This document shows, in pieces, positions 45,201-54,140 of a stretch of 64,000 nucleotides of DNA. The stretch is from Paenibacillus sp. V4I7 (GTDB lineage Bacteria > Bacillota > Bacilli > Paenibacillales > NBRC-103111). The number at the start of each line of letters is the position of its first letter. The first letter of the stretch is position 1. Made by a program: the position numbers and the translations under genes. The notes under the pieces were generated by a model. It made no database searches. It worked only from the letters and a program-made list of their open reading frames with translations, and had not been told where the DNA came from. The stretch lies in NCBI RefSeq assembly GCF_030817275.1, contig NZ_JAUSZD010000002.1, positions 5,208,001-5,272,000 of the forward strand. Direction: 5' to 3'.

Positions 45201-48200
45201 TCATAGGATCCTGCCATAGGAACATTGACATCAAACGCGATAAAATCGCCATCCGTTTCGAAATTGTACACATTACCAATATTGTCAATATGACAACTGA
45301 CGAGTTGGGCGTATTCGGCCTCATACACTTTTTGAACCGATGCCCCTTTTACAGTACCGCTTAGATCTAGGCTGTCAACGTTGAGCCACAAATCGCTCGT
45401 GTTTAACTGGAGCGTCACAGTATTTGTACCTGCTTGAAGAGTCGTGTGTACGACGGCATCCGCTATAGGGTTCCCCCACCCCGTTTTCTGAGTGAACGGA
45501 ATGGAAGGAGCCACTATATTTCCATTCACGCTAAGCTTGCCGTTCGGGTTGCCTCCGTCATTGCCATGTCCGTACTTGATGTCCAAATTATAGTCGCCGG
45601 TTTCAGGTACATTGACGGTCCAGATAATCTGGTCTTCATCCTTCTTGCCGAAATCTCCAACCCAACCGGGAGCTTTGGCAATTCGGGAGATGAATTGCGT
45701 CGTCTTCGGGACTCCGACCACATCGGCAACTTCGTAGTGATCACCCACCGCTTGCTTATAATTCATATACCCTGCGATGACCATCGCTTTGTAGCCGTCC
45801 TTTTGCCGGGTATCATCTATTACCTGCTTCAAATCCTTGTACTGGTCTTTATCCTGCCAAATCTCGCTGTAATCGAAATCCGTCTTGGTATTCGAGCTTG
45901 GAACAGTTGAATAACCGGCATTCCCCCCAACCATGTTGAAAGCAACATAGTTCTTTCCAGAATTATTGGTTGTCAGAGAATCTTTGACCGAGTTGATTAA
46001 TTTATTGTAATCTAACGAATAATATCGCGGGTTTCCTGCATAACTATACAGGAAATCCGAATCCGAAGCTCCCCACTGATCCAAGTGAATGCCGTCGAAT
46101 CCAAATACATTTACCGCTCGATCGAACTGTTTCGTAATATACGCTTGCCATTCCGTATTGCCTGGATCCTGCAGATACAGGGCCGTAGGCGGAGATACCC
46201 AATCAAAGAAGAAGCCGTTCTGGTATTTAACCAGATCAGGATTGGGGAAAGTCGCATTTTTGTTATATAGGCCCCACTCTCGCTTGACGCCGAAATCCTC
46301 ATATTTCTCACGAGCAGCATAGTTCATTTCATAAGCCATAGCCGCAGAACCGTATTTCTGGGCGGCTGTCACTTCCTGCATAATCGATTTTGGATACAGA
46401 TGACGGCCTAGCAAGTCGGTATAAGAAGAATCTGCTGCGATATTCTCCGTAATAAAATTGCCCTGCTCATCTTTTAAAGGTTTGCCGTCGCTTCCTACTT
46501 TTGAATAGACAGAAACATCATGACGCCACATCCAGTCATAAAACTGATAACCGTTCAAGTAATACTCCGTGGACAATTGTTTGAGCTTCGCATCACTTTG
46601 TTCGGCGGTTTCCTGCGGGAACTCTGTAACATAGCCGTATCTCGGGAAATGCGTCCAGTCACTGGAAACGTCCAAAGCAGCGGTTTTGTATGCGCCAGGA
46701 TGTCCTTCCACATAAGCTTTAACTAAGTATCCTTGGAAATCAGCTGTAGGCGGGGTCCAAGTTGCATCGACAGAAGCTGCTCCTTGACTGACCGCTACGG
46801 TTTTGGTACCGACCAAGCGATTCAATTGATAAAACTCAACCTGAAGATTACCGCTCCAAGGGGTGCTTTGATCCACTTGAACATGGAAAACAGCTTCCTC
46901 GGAAGGGTTATACCGGGCTTGACCCACAGTAATGTTCTGAATCGGAGTGGTTGCCGACCCGCTTGTATCGGAGCCTTGCCCCAAACCTGTTCCATCACGG
47001 TCAATAAGAATCAGTTCCCAATACTGTAAGGAAGGCAAAGAAATATCCAGATTCGTACCATGCCATGCAAACGGCAATTCTTTCAACAAACCGCCGTCAT
47101 GGTCTGGAGACGCTGCATATACTTTCAGATTCGGAGCAGCAGCTTGTGTCGTTCCAACCGGGTAAGTAACTTTCAGATTGCTTTGAATAGCCGGTGCATT
47201 GGCAGCATTTCTCCAGTTGTCATCATTGTTCAACAAGTTGATAAGATGGAGGATATCATACCGGCCAAAGCTGGTATTGTCGGTGTTCTTGCGGGCAATC
47301 GTCCAAAGCGTGTTAGAAGCACCATCTTCGCTAACCGCTACAGAGTCCCCGCCTTTCGTGTAAACACTGGCGTTCACAGTCCGGTCTTCTTTACTGTCGA
47401 ATAATACGTTCTCGTAAGCGGTTAAGAACTTATAATAATCCTTCATCGATTGTTTAAGCGAAGTCTTCATTTTCTTGCTGCGATTTGGGTAATACTCGGA
47501 CGCCAGCATATTCGGGCCCTCTTCAAGCATCTCGGCGGTGCCCAGTTCGATATGCGTTGCGCCCATGGCAGCCAATCCGGCATCCATCAAACGAATTGAT
47601 GGTTCGCTGAAATATCCGAGCGTCAATCTTCGAAGATCGATGGTTCCTTTGTCATCCGAATCATGCTTCAAAGTTACCGTGTGGGAACCCGCTGCCAAGT
47701 AAGGAACGATATAATACGTATCTTCGTTGAATTTATCCCGGCTTCCTGTTCCGTTGAACCAAATCTTAACCGGCTTCCCGTCTCCGCCAATCACGGGATT
47801 GCCATCCAAATAAAGGGTCTTCGTAGAAGCGGAAGCTGCATTGGCATAAGTGAAAATAAGGGAAGTTTCTCCTGCTTGCTGAATATGAATATTAAAGTTT
47901 ACAACATCCCCGATATGACCGAAATTGAGCAGCAAATTTTTGTAAATATTCATAGGGGGAACAAAATTGGCTTTCTCCGCTTGATATTTAAGCGTTCCAA
48001 CCTTCAGAAAGTCCAATTTCACCCCATCGTCGTCCTGATTTTCAATCTTGATTGTTATTCGGTTCGAGCCTTTAAGAAGGGGAACCTGAGGGATCGTAAG
48101 GGAGCCCCATACATCGCCTGAGTATGGAAAGGTAACGTTTTCTTGCTTGACATCATTCACATAAAGCGTCCGTTTAGCCACCCTTTGAGACGAACCGTCG

Positions 48201-48859
48201 TTCTTATATTTCCACACCAAATCCATAGGGCCAAAATTGGTAGCGCTTACATCGAAGGTAAGAAAGTCGCTTTCTTTTTTAAAGTCATAAATATAACCAA
48301 TTTTTGTTTTGATAGCTCGTCCTTGCGTGTCTGCAACCAGCGTTGCATCTTCGGCTTCATATTCCTGGCCTGCTACTTCCAAGCTGTCTACATGCACGTA
48401 TTGCCCTTCCGAAACCATAACAAGCTTGACGTTATGCGTAGATGCGGTAATAAGTGCAGGTGCTTTGATCGCCTTCTCAACCATACCGCCGCTCCAACCG
48501 TCTTGGGTTTGGCCGAATGTCACTTCATGGGCAATGACGGTGTCATCGACAATCACATCAAAGACAGGGTTGTTGCCCGTACGGTAATGGAATACCAGTT
48601 CGGATGCTTCTTTCTTCATATCTACGTTGAATATGAGCGTCTGGCCGGTATGCCCGTGTTCATCCGTTCTGCCGTACTCTACGGAAACTCCGCCGGTTTT
48701 GGCTACAACCGGCTCCCAGCCCGCCTGGCCTGATTCCGCTTCCATTTTAATAAGTGGTGGTGCATCGCTCGCTACCGCTGATCCGGCCTGGAAGGCGACG
48801 GTTTGCAGCATGAAAAACCCTGCTAACAGTCCCCTGAACCACTTGCTTCTTATTGCCAT
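42266..48859 (-). CDS. Giant cell-surface GH66 dextranase / cycloisomaltooligosaccharide glucanotransferase with CBMs and SLH domains
   Basis: About 2197 residues from the ATG at 48857-48859. A signal peptide (LLAGFFMLQTVAFQAGSAVAS) is followed by two or three CBM35/CBM6-like beta modules. A GH66 region then has YAASPDHDGG, YVTEFPQETAEQ, YLNGYQFYDWMWRHD, the nucleophile Asp near 927 (GFDGIHLDQWGASD) and the acid/base Glu near 999 (DFDYSEIWQDK). Several more CBM-like modules follow, ending in VDSLDLSG or VDRLHIG-type strands. A Pro/Thr/Ser linker lies near 1805-1835, then a beta domain and three SLH repeats (about 2021-2197) that bind the cell wall. GH66 enzymes cut or cyclise alpha-1,6-glucans; dextranase or CITase cannot be decided here. 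Normal GH66 proteins are 600-1000 residues. It sits behind the LplBC importer genes. Confidence 0.9.
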   Translation of the reverse strand: MAIRSKWFRGLLAGFFMLQTVAFQAGSAVASDAPPLIKMEAESGQAGWEPVVAKTGGVSVEYGRTDEHGHTGQTLIFNVDMKKEASELVFHYRTGNNPVFDVIVDDTVIAHEVTFGQTQDGWSGGMVEKAIKAPALITASTHNVKLVMVSEGQYVHVDSLEVAGQEYEAEDATLVADTQGRAIKTKIGYIYDFKKESDFLTFDVSATNFGPMDLVWKYKNDGSSQRVAKRTLYVNDVKQENVTFPYSGDVWGSLTIPQVPLLKGSNRITIKIENQDDDGVKLDFLKVGTLKYQAEKANFVPPMNIYKNLLLNFGHIGDVVNFNIHIQQAGETSLIFTYANAASASTKTLYLDGNPVIGGDGKPVKIWFNGTGSRDKFNEDTYYIVPYLAAGSHTVTLKHDSDDKGTIDLRRLTLGYFSEPSIRLMDAGLAAMGATHIELGTAEMLEEGPNMLASEYYPNRSKKMKTSLKQSMKDYYKFLTAYENVLFDSKEDRTVNASVYTKGGDSVAVSEDGASNTLWTIARKNTDNTSFGRYDILHLINLLNNDDNWRNAANAPAIQSNLKVTYPVGTTQAAAPNLKVYAASPDHDGGLLKELPFAWHGTNLDISLPSLQYWELILIDRDGTGLGQGSDTSGSATTPIQNITVGQARYNPSEEAVFHVQVDQSTPWSGNLQVEFYQLNRLVGTKTVAVSQGAASVDATWTPPTADFQGYLVKAYVEGHPGAYKTAALDVSSDWTHFPRYGYVTEFPQETAEQSDAKLKQLSTEYYLNGYQFYDWMWRHDVSVYSKVGSDGKPLKDEQGNFITENIAADSSYTDLLGRHLYPKSIMQEVTAAQKYGSAAMAYEMNYAAREKYEDFGVKREWGLYNKNATFPNPDLVKYQNGFFFDWVSPPTALYLQDPGNTEWQAYITKQFDRAVNVFGFDGIHLDQWGASDSDFLYSYAGNPRYYSLDYNKLINSVKDSLTTNNSGKNYVAFNMVGGNAGYSTVPSSNTKTDFDYSEIWQDKDQYKDLKQVIDDTRQKDGYKAMVIAGYMNYKQAVGDHYEVADVVGVPKTTQFISRIAKAPGWVGDFGKKDEDQIIWTVNVPETGDYNLDIKYGHGNDGGNPNGKLSVNGNIVAPSIPFTQKTGWGNPIADAVVHTTLQAGTNTVTLQLNTSDLWLNVDSLDLSGTVKGASVQKVYEAEYAQLVSCHIDNIGNVYNFETDGDFIAFDVNVPMAGSYDVAFNYGIESTPVRRNILVNDQPAITDVSFASTGDWDTYKEQSVSLALHEGHNTITLKTHTSDSGMKVDRLHIGSDRYEAENAAIGWNPTQAAQIQVHPEVSSEIYVNNITNAPDYVEFNVTTVTEGTYQFGFKYATQNNATAVISVNGVEKATNAAFKSTTRWGGDGKWGLKTVDLPLQTGMNKIRLALTSNGQYVNLDNVLVQPLIIAVDDSQHVSATGGVALTTTGIDAKTDNFNGDPTKSVSFTLDASDAGPHTLGFMYRSGNSNTGVVNVNGSDIPVTLPDNDWYGNDGNWSYMNFPATLNQGRNTITLTLNSTNNWLNLHALVMETGKIEAEGTDTTVNGITKGTYWLDDFGKSGDSITFAYHRAEAGTVPVVFTYKAGTQGAYQLEVNGTTVPVSFAATNDWQTVSVDVTLQLGSNTLKLVPASNQQASILLDKLTIGTTDLQAEAAVLAGSAAVETVAADRGYIYDFKQQGDFFTLSTGPVSSDGSYNLTFKYRNKGSDTKRSVYINDQKAGVVTLAGGTTDWAEAVIPVYVSSKSSNNAFKIKMEEATEQTGIDIDSLTLAYTTQEPSPVVIPWLEPSPPVTPTPTPLPSPDPVTVPSVNPPSTPSDTVVVNNESLKNAKGGKFEVELKNAEKKVLLSVSAVKDYITDRLVLTKGKQKLTIPSSILNEAAVLASSESNAQITVTINDLDAAPFIPSKNSNTKIAAVGTILELSIQVMKDDKVLGTVSQFQNPVELSISYEGSNAKENLLGIYYFNESKQVWEYVGGTIDKVNKKVMVQLNHFSKYALIEYVKSFNDVPSDHWASEAVQTLAAKQIVDGKTDSMFDPDGQTTRAEFAALLVRALGLKETKAAPFQDVHQSAWYADVVSAAFEAGLISGKNDTNFAPQDLITREEMSTMIVRAMEYKSGKAISGDAVDFVDTDQISDWAKSFVGKAASAGLMQGPGGQRFDPLHLAKRSETAQVIFNLFQQ

Positions 48860-48938
48860 ATTTGTATCAACCTTTCGTTGTATGCGTGAATGGGAAAGGG
48901 TATAACCCCCCACGGATTATACCCTTCCGGTGTCTTAC

Positions 48939-50522
48939 TTATTTGCCGTTTGCTTTACTCCAAGCATCAAGCTGCTTTTGTGCCTCGGCGATAATTTTAT
49001 CAGAGCCTGCGGCTTTTTGTTTTTCAAGGAACTTAGGAAGATTTTCCTCCGGGTCTAATTGACCCGCTTTAAGACCATCTGCAAACGTTTTAGATACATT
49101 ATCGATGGCAATCATTTCATTTTTTACCGGTTCCGGGTCAAAGACAAATCCGAACATCCGGGACTGGTTCTTCGAAACCATTTGGTTAAACTTCTCATAA
49201 TTCTCATATTTCTTCGGATCTTCGCCTACGCGAGTGTAGTTCAGCATTTGATTCCCGATTTGCCACATATTATCGTGATAAAATCCGACATCGCTGGATG
49301 TCTTACCTTCCGGTAAACCAATCTGGCCGTCTTTCAGCACATAATGCGTACCCTCGACTCCATAATTAAACAAGGTCAGCAAAGGTTTATCCTTGAAGAA
49401 CAAATTCAAGAGCATCATAGCGCGGTCCGGGTCTTTGGATGTTTTGGAAATGGCCTGCATCGTTGCAGTCATTTTACCGGTCTGCAGCCTGTCGATATTT
49501 AAAGGTACTTGAAGAATCTCTCTTCCAGACCTTGAAGACGCGTTCGGCGATTTCGAGACGGAGCCAATTTCCATATTCGCTAGAATTTCGACATCCCCTA
49601 CCAGTGCAAAAGCTTTCCCCGCTTGGAATTTTTTCCAAGGATCAAGTCCTGCAGTAAGTGCGTCTTTGTTGATATAGCCCGCCTTAAACCATTTGTTGGT
49701 TAACTTAGCTAGCTCCATATATCGGGGTGTTTCATATAAATTAATGACTTTGAAATCTTTAGGATCTGCGTTCTTCGCATTTAAAGCAGCTACGCTTCCA
49801 ATCGTATCTAAGCTGCCTGAGGAGTAAAAGGCATCAAGCGGAAAGCTGGGCCCGACGAGCGGTGTTACATTAGGCTCGTTTTCTTTAATCGTCTTCAGCA
49901 TGGGTTCCAAATCTTTAAGATCCCCCGATTTCAGAACACTCAGGTCAAATTTGTATTTGTCCACCAACGCTTTATCAAAATTAATCCCCTGTGCGCCTCC
50001 CAATTCCTGATGGGTATGGATGCCGTACAGCTTGCCTCCACGCTTTGCCGGGTCATGATAATTTTTCTCAACTGCCTCAATATCCTTCCCGTATTTGGCA
50101 AGCAGATCATCAAGCGGAAGAAGAGCTCCCTTGGAAACCTGCTGTTGGAAGCCCAACCAGTCGGCAGTAAAGAACAAGTCGGATTTCTCGGCGGAAGCCA
50201 TCATGAGATTCGTTTTGTCGCTCCATGCGCCCCAATCGATGGGATTCAGCTTTACCGTCATGTTCAGATCCGAGTATGTCATTTTCAAGTAATCATTCAT
50301 TGCGTTTTGGACGATTCCCAAATCCTTCTGCGGACCATCGGGATAAACCATTACGACTTCGTATGGCGCAAGCGCCTTAGTTCCTGCTGTTGCAGCTGCG
50401 GATGCTTGTGGAGAGCTGGAAGCTTCTGTACCTGTGTTCTTGCTTGAACATCCTGTTGCCGCCAGCGCTGCCGTAAGCATAACCGAAGTTAAGACCACAG
50501 AGCTTTTTTTAAACCGTTTCAT
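48939..50522 (-). CDS. Extracellular solute-binding lipoprotein (LplA-like)
   Basis: 527 residues; the lipobox ends LAATGC (near 20-25), followed by a Ser/Ala spacer. The mature part (YPDGPQKDLGIVQNAMNDYL, NPIDWGAWSDKTNLMMASAE, LFFTADWLGFQQQVSKGALLPLDDLL) and a C-terminal YEKFNQMVSKNQSRMFGFVFD region fit the long LplA/YtcQ family with a DUF3502-type tail. AGGGAGG precedes the ATG. Encoded between lplC and the GH66 gene, so it probably binds isomalto-oligosaccharides or cyclic products. Confidence 0.87.
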   Translation of the reverse strand: MKRFKKSSVVLTSVMLTAALAATGCSSKNTGTEASSSPQASAAATAGTKALAPYEVVMVYPDGPQKDLGIVQNAMNDYLKMTYSDLNMTVKLNPIDWGAWSDKTNLMMASAEKSDLFFTADWLGFQQQVSKGALLPLDDLLAKYGKDIEAVEKNYHDPAKRGGKLYGIHTHQELGGAQGINFDKALVDKYKFDLSVLKSGDLKDLEPMLKTIKENEPNVTPLVGPSFPLDAFYSSGSLDTIGSVAALNAKNADPKDFKVINLYETPRYMELAKLTNKWFKAGYINKDALTAGLDPWKKFQAGKAFALVGDVEILANMEIGSVSKSPNASSRSGREILQVPLNIDRLQTGKMTATMQAISKTSKDPDRAMMLLNLFFKDKPLLTLFNYGVEGTHYVLKDGQIGLPEGKTSSDVGFYHDNMWQIGNQMLNYTRVGEDPKKYENYEKFNQMVSKNQSRMFGFVFDPEPVKNEMIAIDNVSKTFADGLKAGQLDPEENLPKFLEKQKAAGSDKIIAEAQKQLDAWSKANGK

Positions 50523-50587
50523 TGGTTAAACCTCCCTATAAAGTTCACTCTTATTCTGTTCTATATACTAAACCGGACGAGCCGGAA

Positions 50588-51469
50588 TTAGCCTTTGACT
50601 GCACCTACCGTTAAGCCTTTGATAAAGTATTTCTGCAGGAACGGGAATACCAGTACCATAGGTCCGATCGCTACCATAGCCATGGCCATCCGTATGGATT
50701 CAAGCGGCTGGGTTACATTGGCTGTGGAACTATAGGCCTTACTGGCAATGGCCTGAAGAAATGCGGCATTCATCAGTGTTTTATTGAGTAGATACTGCAA
50801 GGAATATAGATTCTCATTTTTGATGAAAACAAGGCTAGTGAACCAGTCATTCCAGTAAGATACGATAGTGAACAAACCGATAGTTGCCATCACGGGCAGC
50901 GACAGTGGAAGAATGATGCTGAAATAGGTTCTGTACTCGCTGGCGCCATCGATCTGTGCGGAATCGATCAGTGATGGGGGAATGCTGTTCGTAAAAAACG
51001 TCCGAATGATGAATATGTTGAATCCGCCTATCAGCCCTGGAAGGATCAGTGCGAACAGCGTGTCCTGCACATGAAGGAAGCGCGTATAGACCAAATACCA
51101 GGGAAGCAAACCGCCCGAAAACAGCATCGTAAAGAAGACGTAAAAACTTAGGGCGTTCCGGTAAGGGAAATCACTCCGCGATAGAGCGTATGCTATTGCG
51201 GAAGTAATAAACAAGCTTACAGCTACTCCAATCATGGTGACGAGTATGGAAACCCCGTAAGCACGAAGAATATTTTCAGAATCCTGAATTAGATAATTGT
51301 AGGCTACAAAATCCAGTTCTTTGGGCCAGAAGCTGTAACCGTGTTTCGTTACATAGTTTTCATCGGAAATAGACACGGTTAGAACCAGCCAGAATGGAAT
51401 GATACAAGCCAAGCTGATGAGACTTAAGATGATCAAGATGAACGGATTTGTACCTTTTTTCGCTGCCAT
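50588..51469 (-). CDS. lplC: Carbohydrate ABC transporter permease (LplC/YtcP-like)
   Basis: 293 residues, six membrane helices. FTMLFSGGLLPWYLVYTRFL near 113-132 and the EAA loop DSAQIDGASEYRTYFSIILPLSLP near 169-192 are typical of LplC. It ends KYFIKGLTVGAVKG, the usual CUT1 permease terminus. Encoded 11 bases after lplB. Like other Paenibacillus sets of this kind there is no ATPase gene, and a shared MsmX-type ATPase is expected elsewhere. Confidence 0.88.
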   Translation of the reverse strand: MAAKKGTNPFILIILSLISLACIIPFWLVLTVSISDENYVTKHGYSFWPKELDFVAYNYLIQDSENILRAYGVSILVTMIGVAVSLFITSAIAYALSRSDFPYRNALSFYVFFTMLFSGGLLPWYLVYTRFLHVQDTLFALILPGLIGGFNIFIIRTFFTNSIPPSLIDSAQIDGASEYRTYFSIILPLSLPVMATIGLFTIVSYWNDWFTSLVFIKNENLYSLQYLLNKTLMNAAFLQAIASKAYSSTANVTQPLESIRMAMAMVAIGPMVLVFPFLQKYFIKGLTVGAVKG

Positions 51470-51480
51470 GCTCCAACCCC

Positions 51481-52449
51481 CTAGAATAACGCATTTTCTT
51501 TGCTAAATTTCTTCACAATGAAGTTGACCGAGATGACGAGCACGAAACCGACGACGGACTGAAGAAGACCTGCGGATGATGCCAATCCCGTATCACCTGT
51601 TACCAGCAATGCGTTATATACATAGGTGTCAATAACTTCCGTCGTTTCCTTCAGCATCCCGGACGCCATGGTAGCTTGATAGAACAATCCGAAATCCGCA
51701 TTGAAAATCCGGCCGATAGCTAGAAGGGTCAGAATAATAATGACAGGCGTTATCAGAGGAATCGTAATTTTCGTCATTTGCTTCCATTTACCCGCACCAT
51801 CAATCAGCGCTGCTTCGTAATATTCCTGATCAATTCCGATGATAGCCGCCAAATATACGATTGCCGCATATCCGACCGACTTCCAAGTATTCACAATTGT
51901 CAAGATATATGGCCAGTAATCTGGAGACGCATACCAAGCGATTGGCTCATTTCCCATTGGTTCCAATATAGACTTGTTAATAAACCCCAGCTCAGGATTC
52001 AGGAAGCCGAACACCAGATAGCCGACAATAACCATAGAGATAAAGTTAGGAAGAATCACCGTGCTTTGGAATAATTTCGATAATACTCGGTTCTTCACTT
52101 CATTCAGCATGATAGCGAGAAACACCGCCAATGTGGTATTGATTACAAGGAAGGCTACGTTGTAAAGGAGCGTGTGCTTAATGATGATCCATGCATCGTT
52201 GGAGGCAAACAAAAACTCAAAGTTTTTGAACCCAACCCAATCACTGCCCCAGATGCCCTTCGTGTAATTCAAGTCCTTGAATGCCAGAAAAATACCAAAC
52301 ATGGGCAGATAGTTGTTTATAAAAAGCATTAACACGCCAGGTAAAGCAAGAATGAATAGTGCCCGGAACTTCCACAGCTTCCCAAGCGCACTCTTCGACC
52401 TTGTGCTTGTTTTTGCCTCCTTCAATACCGATGTTTCGACTACGGCCAT
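51481..52449 (-). CDS. lplB: Carbohydrate ABC transporter permease (LplB-like)
   Basis: About 322 residues from the ATG at 52447-52449 (AGGTGGAG upstream). Six helices, LPMFGIFLAFKDLNYTKGIWGSDWVGFKNFEFLF near 48-81 and the EAA loop EAALIDGAGKWKQMTKITIPLITP near 213-236 match LplB/YtcP partners. First gene of the operon lplB-lplC-SBP-GH66, preceded by the shared promoter box. Confidence 0.88.
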   Translation of the reverse strand: MAVVETSVLKEAKTSTRSKSALGKLWKFRALFILALPGVLMLFINNYLPMFGIFLAFKDLNYTKGIWGSDWVGFKNFEFLFASNDAWIIIKHTLLYNVAFLVINTTLAVFLAIMLNEVKNRVLSKLFQSTVILPNFISMVIVGYLVFGFLNPELGFINKSILEPMGNEPIAWYASPDYWPYILTIVNTWKSVGYAAIVYLAAIIGIDQEYYEAALIDGAGKWKQMTKITIPLITPVIIILTLLAIGRIFNADFGLFYQATMASGMLKETTEVIDTYVYNALLVTGDTGLASSAGLLQSVVGFVLVISVNFIVKKFSKENALF

Positions 52450-52483
52450 ATGCTCCACCTACTTGTTTGTTTTATATGTCCTT

Positions 52484-52540
52484 AGTATACTGCCACAGTT
52501 CGATCCTCCCCACCGTTTTTGTAACCTCGCTCTAGTCGTT
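52484..52540 (-). promoter_or_regulatory. Shared promoter box, copy 2 (lplB operon)
   Basis: The minus strand reads GGTTACAAAAACGGTGGGGAG, 16 bases, TATACT (52484-52489), CTAAG. It matches 42133-42186 in both box and spacing. The box abuts the yesN stop at 52532, and YesN, the adjacent AraC-type response regulator, is the likely binder. Confidence 0.7.
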
Positions 52541-54133
52541 TTGTGACTTCCGGTATTCCTGTGGGTTGAAGCTGAATTGTTTCTTGAACATCTTGGTGAA
52601 ATGTGAAAAATTGCAATACCCCACTTGCTGCGCTATGGCACTGACGGTCATCCCAGTCGAGTCAAGAAGCTGTTTCGCCCTGTTCATCTTCGTTTCTATG
52701 AGATAATCGATCAGTGTCTGTCCGGTTTCCTTCTTAAAGAGACGGGACAAATAAGCGGGATTGAGAGATACGAAGGCAGCTACATCCTCCCGCGAAATAT
52801 CCTCTTCCACGTTAAGTTTCATATATTGGATCGATTTCTGAACCACCCCGTCCATTTCATTGGTTGCAAATACAGCGTCCATGACGGTTGAAATTATGTT
52901 CTCGGCCCAATGCTTGTATTGAGACAAGGTGCGGATTTGGGCAGATGCCCACATAAGAAAATGGGGAACTTGATTGGAGCTGATGCTTTTCACGTGGAGA
53001 AAATTATAGACAATCTGCAGTGTGTCATGATAATAAGCCTCAATCTGCTGATGATGAATATTAGCGTTTGCTTCTAGTTTTTCAACAGTCCGGTGAATAA
53101 GTTCGATCACTTTCTCTCGTTCCCCGTTCAACATATAATTCGACCACTCAAGAACATTCATGTTGTCCGGGACCGTCAGGGCAATGGAAGGGTCGCTTTG
53201 CGGAACGTACAGGATAACTGATTGTGTATGGGTTACATTATTGCGCTCCATATTCTTCAAGCCCTCACAAAGTCTGGGCAACTCTTGAGGGGATGCAAAC
53301 CGGCCGATATAGCATGTGACCTGGCAGTAGAAATATTCCCGGCACACTTCAATGAATCGGGAACCTGCCTGAAGACACAAGTCGGTATCCAAGACGGATC
53401 CCGAGTTGTAAGCCATGACGAATAATATCCCGTTCTTGTCGACGATGACATCGCCGGAAAACTCGGAAAGAAACAACTCTTCCGCTGCTTTCTTTACCGC
53501 ATACTCCATCATTTCCTGATCCCGAGTATCCAACGGTTTCTTCCATTCTTCGATACTAATCAGAATGGGCAGAACCTTATCATTGGATGCCAATTCGATT
53601 TGCGCATCCTGAAGCGCCCGCTCCAGGAAATCGCCAAAGGATAATATGCGGCGGGACAACAGATCCTGCCAGAACCGCTCCGCAAGCAAAGGCTGCTGCT
53701 TCTTATAAAGCGACAGATACTTCTGATACATTTCGTTATACTGGGAGTTCTCCTCCCTTTCTTTGATGGCTTGCAACATACGCGTAACCGTTTGAGCCAG
53801 TTCATCCCCATCGACGGGCTTTAATAAATAATCGAAGCTCCCCAGATTAATGGCTTGTTTGGCGAAGGCAAACTCGGAATGGCATGTCAGAAACAAACTT
53901 TCCGTATGTGGAGAATGCTCTTTCACCCAACGGACCAAGGACAGCCCGTCCTCATCCGGCATCTCGATATCGCAAATCAGGATGTCAATCCGGTGCTCCA
54001 GCATGATTCTTCTTGCTTCATCGGCATGATTGGCCGTTTGTACGGCATCTATGCCTAGAGTCTGCCAGTCATTGCAATGGCAAATGCCGTCCACCGCAAA
54101 TTTCTCATCGTCCACAACCAACATCTGAGCCAT
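52532..54133 (-). CDS. yesN: Response regulator, AraC-type (YesN-like)
   Basis: 533 residues. Receiver domain about 1-120 with phospho-acceptor Asp near 55 (DILICDIEMPD), acidic pair VVDDE at 7-10 and Lys in YLLKPVDGDEL. A long middle region of about 290 residues is followed by an AraC/XylS double HTH (about 430-533): DVAAFVSLNPAYLSRLFKKETGQTLIDYL and VGYCNFSHFTKMFKKQFSFNPQEYR. Encoded 7 bases after the kinase gene. Expected to activate the lplB operon and the Gfo/Idh gene through the shared box. Confidence 0.9.
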   Translation of the reverse strand: MAQMLVVDDEKFAVDGICHCNDWQTLGIDAVQTANHADEARRIMLEHRIDILICDIEMPDEDGLSLVRWVKEHSPHTESLFLTCHSEFAFAKQAINLGSFDYLLKPVDGDELAQTVTRMLQAIKEREENSQYNEMYQKYLSLYKKQQPLLAERFWQDLLSRRILSFGDFLERALQDAQIELASNDKVLPILISIEEWKKPLDTRDQEMMEYAVKKAAEELFLSEFSGDVIVDKNGILFVMAYNSGSVLDTDLCLQAGSRFIEVCREYFYCQVTCYIGRFASPQELPRLCEGLKNMERNNVTHTQSVILYVPQSDPSIALTVPDNMNVLEWSNYMLNGEREKVIELIHRTVEKLEANANIHHQQIEAYYHDTLQIVYNFLHVKSISSNQVPHFLMWASAQIRTLSQYKHWAENIISTVMDAVFATNEMDGVVQKSIQYMKLNVEEDISREDVAAFVSLNPAYLSRLFKKETGQTLIDYLIETKMNRAKQLLDSTGMTVSAIAQQVGYCNFSHFTKMFKKQFSFNPQEYRKSQND

Positions 54134-54140
54134 ATCTATC

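Noticed and set aside
42192-49062. Many plus-strand ORFs of 60-240 codons opposite the GH66 gene
   Set aside because: Shadow frames of a large protein with repeated modules; they lack starts, motifs and promoters.
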